From ZC4RG17 sp036259475 (GTDB taxonomy: Bacteria > Actinomycetota > Acidimicrobiia > Spongiisociales > ZC4RG35): a stretch of DNA of 48,110 nucleotides. Positions 40,974-48,110 of this stretch are shown here, piece after piece (positions within the stretch are counted from its first letter, which is position 1; the number at the start of each line of letters is the position of its first letter). The stretch spans positions 1 through 48,110 of the forward strand of contig DATABS010000106.1 of NCBI GenBank assembly GCA_036259475.1. Direction: 5' to 3'. The notes beneath the pieces were generated by a model. The model ran no database searches, was not told the origin of the DNA, and worked only from the letters and a program-made list of their open reading frames with translations. Position numbers and translations under genes: made by a program.

Positions 40974-41255
40974 GTGAAAGCGATCCACGCCTTCGTCTCC
41001 GGGCGGGTACAGGGTGTGACCTATCGTCAGAGTTGTCGGCAGACCGCCCGGTCACTCGGCCTCTACGGATGGGTCCGCAACTGCCCCGACGGACGCGTGG
41101 AGGTGTGGGCCCAGGGCGACGCCGAGGCCTGCGACCGCCTGGTGGACTGGCTGTGGGCCGGGCCTCCGGCCGCCTCTGTCACCGGGGTCGAGACCGACAC
41201 GGTGGCACCGGACGCAACTCTGCGGGACTTCTTCATCCAACCCGACCCGCGCTGA
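40974..41255 (+). CDS. acyP: Acylphosphatase
   Basis: Small enzyme hydrolysing acyl phosphates. The 93 residues contain the two signatures: GRVQGVTYRQ with catalytic Arg18 and GWVRNCPDGRVEV with Asn36. The usual GVGFR is GVTYR here, a tolerated variant. The GTG at 40974 gives the family N-terminus. Located between mutM and smc as in mycobacteria, with one extra gene after it. Confidence 0.92.
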   Translation: MKAIHAFVSGRVQGVTYRQSCRQTARSLGLYGWVRNCPDGRVEVWAQGDAEACDRLVDWLWAGPPAASVTGVETDTVAPDATLRDFFIQPDPR

Positions 41256-41296
41256 AGCCGCTACTTGCCATCGATTTGCCGCCCGCCCGGCGTAGG

Positions 41297-42160
41297 ATGA
41301 GCGGGCCCGAGATGAGCTACCAACTCTTCTACCTGGAGCATCTGAGTGATCGCGACGTCGATCTGCTCGCCGGGGCATCGGGGGACCCCGATTCGGTACG
41401 CGCCCGACTGTCGGCTGATCCCGGGGTAGTCGACGAGCTGCTCACCAATCCGGCCCTGTTCGAGATGGTGTTCGAGGCCCCGGACGCCGAGTTGGGCGTC
41501 CCGCTGAGCCCTTTCCTCGCCTTCGGCATCCTCGTCAACCGCGTCGCTCACGACGTGGAGCATGTCAACTACACGTACGAATGGAACGGCCCCGGCCAGC
41601 GAATTCCGGTATTCGATGTCGGCTCGCTGCGTGACTTCATGGCCGACGGCGCCCGCCGCTACTTCTTGATCGAGCTGCTGGCGTCGTTCACGAAGGTGGC
41701 GAGCGGTCGGGTCTGGGTGCGGACGCGCCGGGGATATCGCTCGCGCCGGTTCAGCGAGCTCGACCCGGTTCACCTGTCCGAGATGGTCGAGCAGCTACCG
41801 GTCGCCCAGCAGCCCGCCGGCTTTCGCCGTCTCGGCGACGTCGCCCTTTTCCTGTCGGGCGTTTTTCCCGACCACACCGCCCGCAACCCGCCCGCTCCGT
41901 TCCACCGCGAACGTCTCACGCGATCGGCCGGTGTGGAACCGATGCTGGCCCTGCAAGCCGACGACTCGCTCGACTTCCACGAGGCCCTGGGGGCCGCCTG
42001 GTACCGCAAGGCGGTGGAGGTGGCGGTGGCGCAGGTCGGCGCGGGACCGCCGATGCTGCGGGACGTCGCCGACAACTTCCGTCCCGCCCGGCGCGTGCTC
42101 AATTACCTGGCCGACCGCTACCTGCACCACTATGACGCCGGTCTGAGCCGTCCGGCCTGA
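41297..42160 (+). CDS. Hypothetical protein, 287 residues, unknown family
   Basis: A soluble, mostly helical protein starting MSGPEMSYQLFYLEHLSDRDVDLL. Notable stretches are NRVAHDVEHVNYTYEWNGPGQRIPVFDVGSL near the middle, FLIELLASFTKVASG, VWVRTRRGYRSRRFSELDPVHL and a C-terminal ALGAAWYRKAVEVAV. I do not recognise it. A TAGGAT at 41293-41298 overlaps the first ATG and could be a -10; if so, translation would start at the second ATG (41312). It interrupts the acyP-smc adjacency seen in mycobacteria. No membrane helices or signal peptide are visible. Confidence 0.75.
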   Translation: MSGPEMSYQLFYLEHLSDRDVDLLAGASGDPDSVRARLSADPGVVDELLTNPALFEMVFEAPDAELGVPLSPFLAFGILVNRVAHDVEHVNYTYEWNGPGQRIPVFDVGSLRDFMADGARRYFLIELLASFTKVASGRVWVRTRRGYRSRRFSELDPVHLSEMVEQLPVAQQPAGFRRLGDVALFLSGVFPDHTARNPPAPFHRERLTRSAGVEPMLALQADDSLDFHEALGAAWYRKAVEVAVAQVGAGPPMLRDVADNFRPARRVLNYLADRYLHHYDAGLSRPA

Positions 42161-42213
42161 GCGGTTTTGCTCCCGGGCTGGATTCCATACGGCTGCTAGC
42201 CTGCCGCCCGAGT

Positions 42214-42223
42214 CACACGTGTG
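42214..42223. promoter_or_regulatory. Perfect palindrome in the smc leader
   Basis: CACACGTGTG lies 6 bp before the smc ATG, downstream of a TAGCCT that could be the -10 (42197-42202). No ribosome-binding sequence is present in the leader, so the palindrome may be an operator; this is speculative. Confidence 0.3.
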
Positions 42224-42229
42224 TAATTC

Positions 42230-45200
42230 ATGTATCTGAAATCTTTGAAACTCGTCGGGTTCAAGTCCTTCGCCGATCGCACGCGCCTGGAGTTGCGGCC
42301 CGGGGTCACGGTGGTGGTCGGGCCCAACGGCTCGGGCAAGTCCAACCTGGTCGACGCCGTGTCGTGGGTGATGGGCACCCAATCGGCCAAGAATCTCCGC
42401 ACGCCGAAGATGGAGGACGTGGTCTTCGCCGGCACGGCCACCCGACCCGCCCTCAACCGTGCCGAGGTGACGTTGGTATTCGACAACGAGAGCCGCAGCC
42501 TCCCCCTCGATCTCGACGAGGTAAGCATCACCCGCCGGTTGTACCGCGACGGCTCGTCTGATTACGAGCTCAACGGACTGGCCTGTCGGCTTCTCGACAT
42601 CCAGGATCTTCTCTCCGATTCGGGGGTGGGGCGCCATCAGCACGTGATCGTGGGCCAGGGTCAGATCGACTCCGTGCTCAACTCGGGCCCCACCGATCAT
42701 CGAGCCGTAATCGAGGAGGCGGCGGGGATCCTCAAGCATCGCCAGCGCAAGGAGCGGGCGATCCGGCGGTTGGAGCGGACCGATGCCGACGTGCTGCGGC
42801 TCCAGGACATCGTCGGAGAGCTGTCCCGTCAGATGCGCCCGCTGAAACGCCAGGCCAACGCCGCCGAACAGCACGCCGAGCTCGTCGCCAACGTCAAGGC
42901 GCTTCGGCTCTATCTCGGTGGCCAGCGCCTCCGGGCGATGGAAGAGCGGGGCCGGAGCCTGGCGGGGGAGCACGTAGAGCTATCCCAGAGGCTGCGGGAC
43001 GGTGAGGCGGAGGTCTCCGAGCTGGCGGCCGCCCTCCACATCCTCACCGTCGAGGCGGGCGAGGTGGGCGAGACGCTGGACCGAGACACCGCCGCCGCCG
43101 CTCGTCTCGAGACGATCCTCGAGCGCCTGCGTCGGAGCGCCTCGGTCGCCCATGAGCGATACCGCGCCGCCGTCGCCCGGCGGGAAGGTGCCGACGAGCG
43201 GCGCAAGGACATGGAGGACGAGCGCCGCGGCCTAGACGACGAACTATCGGCCATCCGCTCCCAGGTCACCGAGGCGGCAACGCTCGCCGAAAGGGAAGAG
43301 CGCCGGTTCCGGGCACTGGAGGACGAGGCTCGCTCGCTGGCCGACCAGGAGAACCTCACACCCCAGGGCGCACTGGCAGTCGTGCGAGGTGAGGTGCGGT
43401 CGCTGGAAGCAGCCGAGCTGAGGGACCGCCGGGAGCTAGACCAGGTCGAACGTCGCGCTTCGGTCGTCCGCGCCCACATCGCCGATGACGAGAACGAGGT
43501 GGAGGCGCTCAAGGACGAGATCCGTCGCCTCGACGAAAACGCATCGGCCCTCCAGGAGAGCTACCAGAAAGCGGCCGAGGCTCGCAACCGCCTCCAGCAG
43601 CACTGGGAATCGATGGAGGGTGCCCGCAACGAGGCTCACCTGGCACTCGCCTCGGCGCGAGCCCGGCTCGAGGCAGTCACCGCAGCCGTCGAGGGGATGG
43701 CTGATCCGGAGGCACGCCGGCTCGTCAGCGGAGCCCGGGGACACAGGGGAAGCCTGGCCTCGCTCCTCGACGTACCGCCAGATCTCGCCGCCGCCGTCGA
43801 TGCGGCCCTCGGGCCGTGGGCGGACGCCGGCGTGTTCGACACCGAAGACACGCTCCATTCCGCCGTCACCGCCCTCAAATCGGGTGGGAGGGGAGGAGTG
43901 CCGGTGGTTTCGGCGGCCGCCGACGATGAAGATCTCGCTCCATCTCGGGCGGTCGCTCCGGAGGTGGGGGTGGATGCCCTCATCGACCTCCTCGGAAACC
44001 GGGCCGATCAGCTACTCGCCCGGGCGATGCTGGGCGACGTTCTTCTCGTCGAGGGCTGGGCGACGGCTGCCCGCATCGTCTCCCGCCATCCCCATCTCCG
44101 GGCGGTGACACCGGAAGGCGACCTGATCTCCGCTCACGGGATCCGCGTCGCCCATCCCGACGGGGCGACACCAGCCATGGTCGAGGCGGCCGAGGTGGCC
44201 CTCGAGCAGACGGAGACGGAACTGGCCCGGATCGAGTCGCTCCACACCTCGGCCAAGCGCGACTTCGAGAACAGCCGGGCCGAGGAGCGGAAGGCCCTGG
44301 AGGAGCTGGAAGCCCTCGAAGCGCGGATGTCGGGAGCGACTGAGACCCTGGCACGACTCACGCGGACTCGTTCGAATCTCGAAGCGGAGCTGGATCGTCT
44401 GGGGGAACGCAAGACCTCGCTGCGGGAGACCGCCGGCGAGCGGGAGGACGCGCTCGGTCGCCTGCGGTCCCGCCTGGCAGCCTTGGAGGGCGAGGAGGCC
44501 GAACGCCAGCAGGCGTGGGAGGAGATGGAGGCCCGGCGCGCAGAGCTGGAAGCGCACAGGGAGGAGGCCCGGGCGTCGTGGCAACAGGCGACCTCTGAGC
44601 TACGCGCCTCCCGGGAGCGGTTGACGCTGCTCGAACGCCGCCGCGAGACCATCCACTCGAGCCTCGAGGCGGACCTGGCCAATCCCGTGAGCGACGCCGA
44701 GCTGGAACGCCTCGACGTGATCGGTGTCACCGCCCGCCGGGCGATCGACATCCTCTCCGAGCGTCTCTCGGAACTACGCGAGCGTCAGGCCGATCTGCGA
44801 GAAAGGGCTGGCGAGACCGGGGTACAACGCGACGGGACGAGGAGACGCCACGAGGAGGCCCGCACCCGGCTCGAGACCGATCTGAAGCGGCTGGGAGAGA
44901 TCGAGGTCGAGGCGACTGAGATAAGGGTGAGGCGTGAGAACGTGGCCGAGGGTCTGCGCCGCGAGATCGACGCCGATGAGGAGACGGCGCTGGCCGCTTC
45001 CCGGCCGGAGATCGAGGGTGCCGCCGACGACGCCGACCTATCCGATGTGCTCGATGACCTCGAAGCCCGTTTGCGACGCATGGGCCCGGTCAACCCGCTG
45101 GCGGCCGAGGAGTACCGGGAGCTGGAAGAGCGCCACACTTTCCTCACCGACCAACTCGCCGACCTGGAGGAATCCCGCGGTGAGCTGCGCCGGGTCATCA

Positions 45201-45718
45201 CTGTCCTCGACGAGGAGATCCAGAGCCGCTTCGTCACCGCCTTCGACGAGGTGGCGGCGGCGTATGAGGAGCACTTTTCCATCCTGTTCCCGGGCGGAGC
45301 GGGCCGGCTGACGATGAGCGATCCCTCCGAGCCGCTGACGTCCGGAGTGGAAATCCAGGCCCAACCGCTCGGCAAGAAGGTGAGCCAGTTGAGTCTCCTG
45401 TCGGGCGGCGAACGATCGCTGGCGGCGCTCGCCTTCCTGTTTGCCGTCTTCAAGGCCCGTCCCAGCCCGTTCTACATACTCGACGAGGTGGAGGCCGCCC
45501 TGGACGATGCCAACCTGCGGCGGTTCACGCGGTTGATCGACGCCTTCCGCCGCGATGCCCAGCTGGTCATAGTCACCCACCAGCAGCAGACGATGGAATC
45601 GGCCAACGTCCTCTACGGCGTGACCATGGAGCCCGGCGGCTCCTCCACCGTGGTGCGAAAGGAGATCGACCTGACGGATTCGGCTCTCTTATCCGGTGAG
45701 GACGCCGTCCTGGCATAG
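42230..45718 (+). CDS. smc: Chromosome segregation protein SMC
   Basis: Condensin ATPase that organises and segregates the chromosome with ScpA/ScpB (not in this window). The 1162 residues start MYLKSLKLVGFKSFADRT with Walker A GPNGSGKSN at residues 32-40 and the Q-loop near DAVSWVMGTQS. A long coiled coil surrounds a hinge at about 500-640 (SGARGHRGSLASLLDVPPDLAAAVDAALG). The C-terminal head has the LSGGERSLAALA signature and Walker B FYILDEVEAALDD. Length is normal. It is followed 10 bp later by ftsY. Confidence 0.96.
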   Translation: MYLKSLKLVGFKSFADRTRLELRPGVTVVVGPNGSGKSNLVDAVSWVMGTQSAKNLRTPKMEDVVFAGTATRPALNRAEVTLVFDNESRSLPLDLDEVSITRRLYRDGSSDYELNGLACRLLDIQDLLSDSGVGRHQHVIVGQGQIDSVLNSGPTDHRAVIEEAAGILKHRQRKERAIRRLERTDADVLRLQDIVGELSRQMRPLKRQANAAEQHAELVANVKALRLYLGGQRLRAMEERGRSLAGEHVELSQRLRDGEAEVSELAAALHILTVEAGEVGETLDRDTAAAARLETILERLRRSASVAHERYRAAVARREGADERRKDMEDERRGLDDELSAIRSQVTEAATLAEREERRFRALEDEARSLADQENLTPQGALAVVRGEVRSLEAAELRDRRELDQVERRASVVRAHIADDENEVEALKDEIRRLDENASALQESYQKAAEARNRLQQHWESMEGARNEAHLALASARARLEAVTAAVEGMADPEARRLVSGARGHRGSLASLLDVPPDLAAAVDAALGPWADAGVFDTEDTLHSAVTALKSGGRGGVPVVSAAADDEDLAPSRAVAPEVGVDALIDLLGNRADQLLARAMLGDVLLVEGWATAARIVSRHPHLRAVTPEGDLISAHGIRVAHPDGATPAMVEAAEVALEQTETELARIESLHTSAKRDFENSRAEERKALEELEALEARMSGATETLARLTRTRSNLEAELDRLGERKTSLRETAGEREDALGRLRSRLAALEGEEAERQQAWEEMEARRAELEAHREEARASWQQATSELRASRERLTLLERRRETIHSSLEADLANPVSDAELERLDVIGVTARRAIDILSERLSELRERQADLRERAGETGVQRDGTRRRHEEARTRLETDLKRLGEIEVEATEIRVRRENVAEGLRREIDADEETALAASRPEIEGAADDADLSDVLDDLEARLRRMGPVNPLAAEEYRELEERHTFLTDQLADLEESRGELRRVITVLDEEIQSRFVTAFDEVAAAYEEHFSILFPGGAGRLTMSDPSEPLTSGVEIQAQPLGKKVSQLSLLSGGERSLAALAFLFAVFKARPSPFYILDEVEAALDDANLRRFTRLIDAFRRDAQLVIVTHQQQTMESANVLYGVTMEPGGSSTVVRKEIDLTDSALLSGEDAVLA

Positions 45719-45727
45719 AATCTGCCC

Positions 45728-46738
45728 GTGGAACTGATCCAGATCCTCCTGATCGTTCTCTCCCTGGTGGTCATCGCCGGCGTCGGATGGTTCGTGGCGG
45801 CACGCCGCCCCGATGAGCCGACCACGGCAGCCCCACCGCGTGCCCGACCGAGCGGCCGCATCGCCGGACGGATATCGAAGACGTCACAATCGCTCGGCGG
45901 AGCATTACGCGGTGTCTTCGGACGGGACACGCTGGACGAGGACTTCTGGGACGGGATGGAGGAGGCGCTCATCGGCGCCGACGTGGGTGTCGAAGCCTCC
46001 ACCGAGATAGTGGCCCGAGTACGAGAGCGTCGGCCCGAAGACTCCGCCGAGGCACGGGCCGTCCTTTCGGAGGAGCTGGAAGCGGAGCTCGACGGTCGGT
46101 CTCGTCACCTCCAATTGGGTGACTCCAAGCCAGCCGTGGTGATGGTCGTGGGAGTCAACGGCTCCGGAAAGACGACCACGATCGCCAAGCTCGCCAATCA
46201 GCTCCAGGCCGAGGGCCGCACACCCCTGCTCGGGGCGGCCGACACTTTCCGGGCGGCCGCCGACGCCCAGCTCCGGACCTGGGGCGACCGGCTCGGCGTC
46301 GAGGTGGTCGGTGGCCAGGAAGGGGCCGATCCTGCGGCCGTCGCCTTCGACGCCTTCCAGGCGGCGCGGTCCCGCGGAAAGGACGTCGTGATCATCGACA
46401 CCGCGGGTCGCCTCCAGTCCAAGCACAACCTGATGGCCGAACTGACCAAGATCCGCCGGGTGGTCGAGCGCGAATCCAACGTCGACGAGGTGCTGTTGGT
46501 CCTCGACGCCACCGGCGGCCAGAACGGCATCTCCCAGGCGGAAGTCTTCACCGAGGCGGTCGGCGTGACGGGAATCGTCCTCACCAAGCTGGACGGGACC
46601 GCCCGCGGCGGGGTCGTTGTGGCGGTGGAGCGAAAGCTCGACCTGCCCGTGAAATATGTCGGGGTGGGCGAGGGCCTCGAGGATCTCCTGCCGTTCAACC
46701 CGCACGAGTTCGTGGAAGCGATGCTCGCCGATGCGTGA
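45728..46738 (+). CDS. ftsY: Signal recognition particle receptor FtsY
   Basis: SRP-receptor GTPase that delivers ribosome-nascent chains to the translocon. The 336 residues have an N-terminal membrane helix (IQILLIVLSLVVIAGVGWFVA), a short linker and the NG domain. The NG domain carries the G1 loop GVNGSGKTTTIAKLAN, DTFRAAADAQL, G3 DTAGRLQ, G4 TKLDGTARGG and the closing VGVGEGLEDLLPFNPHEF. The acidic A domain is almost absent, as in many actinobacteria. Starts with GTG; its 3' end overlaps the cytidine deaminase start by 8 bp. Confidence 0.96.
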   Translation: MELIQILLIVLSLVVIAGVGWFVAARRPDEPTTAAPPRARPSGRIAGRISKTSQSLGGALRGVFGRDTLDEDFWDGMEEALIGADVGVEASTEIVARVRERRPEDSAEARAVLSEELEAELDGRSRHLQLGDSKPAVVMVVGVNGSGKTTTIAKLANQLQAEGRTPLLGAADTFRAAADAQLRTWGDRLGVEVVGGQEGADPAAVAFDAFQAARSRGKDVVIIDTAGRLQSKHNLMAELTKIRRVVERESNVDEVLLVLDATGGQNGISQAEVFTEAVGVTGIVLTKLDGTARGGVVVAVERKLDLPVKYVGVGEGLEDLLPFNPHEFVEAMLADA

Positions 46739-47123
46739 CCGCAACGACCTGATTGCGCTGGCCCGGGAGACGGCCGTCAACGCCTACGCCCCGTACTCCA
46801 AGTTCCGGGTCGGAGCCGCCGTCCTGGGTTCCGACGGCCTGACATACACCGCCGCCAACGTCGAGAACGCTGCCTACCCGTCGTCTAGCTGTGCGGAAGC
46901 CAACGCCATCGCCTACGCCGTGTCTCAAGGAGTGCGCAAGATCGACGAGGTGGCGGTGGCCTGTATCGACGCTCCCGGGACCTCGGCCGCCTACCCGTGC
47001 GGACGCTGCCGCCAGATCATGTCGGAGTTCGGCGTCGACCAGGTGCACGTCTCGGCCGGATCCGGCTCGAAGGTGATGACCCACACCCTCGACGACCTGC
47101 TTCCCCACCGCTTCAGCCTCTGA
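46731..47123 (+). CDS. cdd: Cytidine deaminase
   Basis: Pyrimidine salvage: converts (deoxy)cytidine to (deoxy)uridine. The 130 residues have the zinc-site motif SSCAEANAI (Cys54, catalytic Glu56) and PCGRCRQ (Cys90, Cys93), plus YSKFRVGAAV and NVENAAYPSS near the N-terminus. This is the short homotetrameric form with three cysteine ligands. The ATG at 46731 lies inside the end of ftsY, so the two are coupled. Confidence 0.94.
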   Translation: MRDRNDLIALARETAVNAYAPYSKFRVGAAVLGSDGLTYTAANVENAAYPSSSCAEANAIAYAVSQGVRKIDEVAVACIDAPGTSAAYPCGRCRQIMSEFGVDQVHVSAGSGSKVMTHTLDDLLPHRFSL

Positions 47124-47145
47124 CGTCGTCTCACGAGGTCGTTTG

Positions 47146-47185
47146 TCCCCCACGCAATGGGGGAAGGGGGCCCCGAGAAGCGGGG
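47146..47185. terminator. Tandem hairpins between cdd and the methyltransferase gene
   Basis: TCCCCCA-CGCAA-TGGGGGA (47146-47164, 7-bp stem), then CCCCG-AGAAG-CGGGG (47171-47185). The position, 23 bp after the cdd stop and 28 bp before the end of the convergent gene, fits a bidirectional terminator. Confidence 0.6.
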
Positions 47186-47213
47186 TAGGCGGAAACCACA
47201 TAGAAGCTGTCCT

Positions 47214-48023
47214 TCACCTCTCCAACCCGCCCACGACATAAGCCGCGATGGCCGCCGCCGCCCCAATATTCAGCGAGTCGATGTTGGGTCGCATCGGAAT
47301 TCGCACCAGCCGATCGAGTTGCCGGATGGTTGCCTCGCTCAGGCCCGGTCCTTCGGCTCCCAGTATCAACGCCGTCTTGGGCGCCGGTTCGAGGCCTCCG
47401 ATTGGTGCGGCTTGGGGGTCGGGGGAAAGTCCGACGAGACGAAAGCCGTGGTCGGACACCACCTCGAGCCCGCCGGGCAGACGGTCGAGACGTGCGTGGG
47501 GGAAACCGAACACGGCGCCCATCGACACCCGCAGCACCCGCCGGTAGAACGGGTCACATGTCGTCGGATCGATCAGCAGGGCGTCCATACCGAGTCCGGC
47601 TGCCGATCGAATCACGACACCGACGTTCGTGGGGTCGGTGACGTTCTCACAGACGACGACCCGCTTGGCGTGTGCCAGCACCTGGGCCGGCTCCATCGGT
47701 GTGGGCCGGCGAAACGCGGCAACGAAACCCCGATGGAACCGGACGCCGGTCACTGCCTCGACCACCTCGGGCGATCCCACGTAGACCGGCACATCTTCCG
47801 GCATGTCGGGGACCCGCTCGGTCATGTCGGAGGCGGAGAGGACCGACAGCGGATGCAACCCCGCCGCCATAGCCCGCTCGGTCACCCGAGTGCCCTCGCA
47901 GATGAAGATGCCGGATAGGTCGCCGCCAGGCCCTTCCCGGTGGCGTCTCAGCTGCTCGTCCGTCAGGCCGGTGTAGGGAACGATTCGTGGATCGTCCGGA
48001 TCGTCGATGGGAACCAGTGCCAC
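47214..48023 (-). CDS. SpoU/TrmH-family RNA 2'-O-methyltransferase
   Basis: A 269-residue SPOUT methyltransferase. An N-terminal substrate-binding segment (residues about 1-110, with FICEGTRVTERAMAAG) precedes the knotted SAM domain. The domain shows motif 1 ENVTDPTNVGVVIRSAAGLG, motif 2 LILGAEGPGLS and motif 3 IPMRPNIDSLNIGAAAAIAAY. Target rRNA or tRNA nucleotide cannot be told. Convergent with cdd. Confidence 0.9.
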   Translation of the reverse strand: MALVPIDDPDDPRIVPYTGLTDEQLRRHREGPGGDLSGIFICEGTRVTERAMAAGLHPLSVLSASDMTERVPDMPEDVPVYVGSPEVVEAVTGVRFHRGFVAAFRRPTPMEPAQVLAHAKRVVVCENVTDPTNVGVVIRSAAGLGMDALLIDPTTCDPFYRRVLRVSMGAVFGFPHARLDRLPGGLEVVSDHGFRLVGLSPDPQAAPIGGLEPAPKTALILGAEGPGLSEATIRQLDRLVRIPMRPNIDSLNIGAAAAIAAYVVGGLER

Positions 48024-48110
48024 AGGCGGAGTATGAGACTTTTCGAAAACTCTTGTGCCAGCCCCCTGGTTTGTGTGGGTGTGGTGTTGTAGGTTGACGG
48101 TATGGACGAA
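48024..48110. other. Right-edge intergenic stretch
   Basis: Upstream region of the methyltransferase gene, more T/G-rich on its right half than the rest of the window. A TTGACGG followed at once by ATGGACGAA at 48102 could be the start of a rightward gene, but only three codons are present. Nothing else can be supported. Confidence 0.3.

Noticed and set aside
48102..48110. Start of a rightward gene at the window edge
   Set aside because: Only ATGGACGAA is visible, so a gene cannot be supported.

Overview
The window is GC-rich, densely coding bacterial DNA (about 50 genes in 48 kb) with many ATGA, GTGA and TTGA start/stop overlaps and frequent GTG or TTG starts. Gene content and order point to Actinomycetota. 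There is an AdnA/AdnB-like helicase-nuclease pair, an MtrA-MtrB-lipoprotein operon, an InhA-like enoyl reductase, a SepIVA-like gene between coaD and the DUF177 gene, and an rnc / mutM-acyP-smc-ftsY block. Mycolate, sporulation or photosynthesis genes are absent, and the divergence of most proteins suggests a deep-branching class such as Acidimicrobiia; this placement is an inference.

Layout. 1-9.5 kb: a D-aminoacyl-tRNA deacylase, then a leftward adnA-adnB-plsY unit, a glutamate-family dehydrogenase and a stand-alone RecB-family nuclease. 9.5-10.65 kb: a 1.2-kb region without protein genes. It holds two divergent candidate structured RNAs with recognisable promoters and terminator-like hairpins, plus members of two dispersed repeat families whose other copies lie at 12.9-13.1 kb and 23.9-24.0 kb. 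10.65-17.3 kb: a PH-domain membrane protein with an acyl-CoA synthetase, two small unknown genes, an InhA-like reductase, an orphan sensor kinase and an alpha/beta hydrolase. 17.3-23.6 kb: an envelope island with a membrane-anchored MurF-like ligase, an mtrA-mtrB-lpqB-like operon read leftward, and a D-Ala-D-Ala ligase read away from it. 23.6-29.6 kb: a stand-alone RAM-domain protein, a cold-shock-like protein with rpmB, a FakA-like protein lacking its kinase domain, recG, and a leftward ArsR-SRPBCC-DinB-like-DUF2237 unit. 29.6-33.6 kb: the housekeeping run rsmD-coaD-sepIVA-DUF177-rpmF-plsX-rnc. 33.6-40.1 kb: a SpoIIM/RDD pair and a DUF58-MoxR-DUF4350-DUF4129 membrane operon that separates rnc from mutM. 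40.1-48.1 kb: mutM, acyP, an unknown gene, smc, ftsY, cytidine deaminase and a SpoU-family methyltransferase.

Functionally the window joins DNA repair (AdnAB, RecG, MutM, SMC), phospholipid start-up (PlsX, PlsY), fatty-acid metabolism (InhA-like, acyl-CoA synthetase, FakA-like) and cell-wall synthesis with its likely control (MurF-like, Ddl, MtrAB). The least explained part is the RNA and repeat region at 9.5-10.6 kb.
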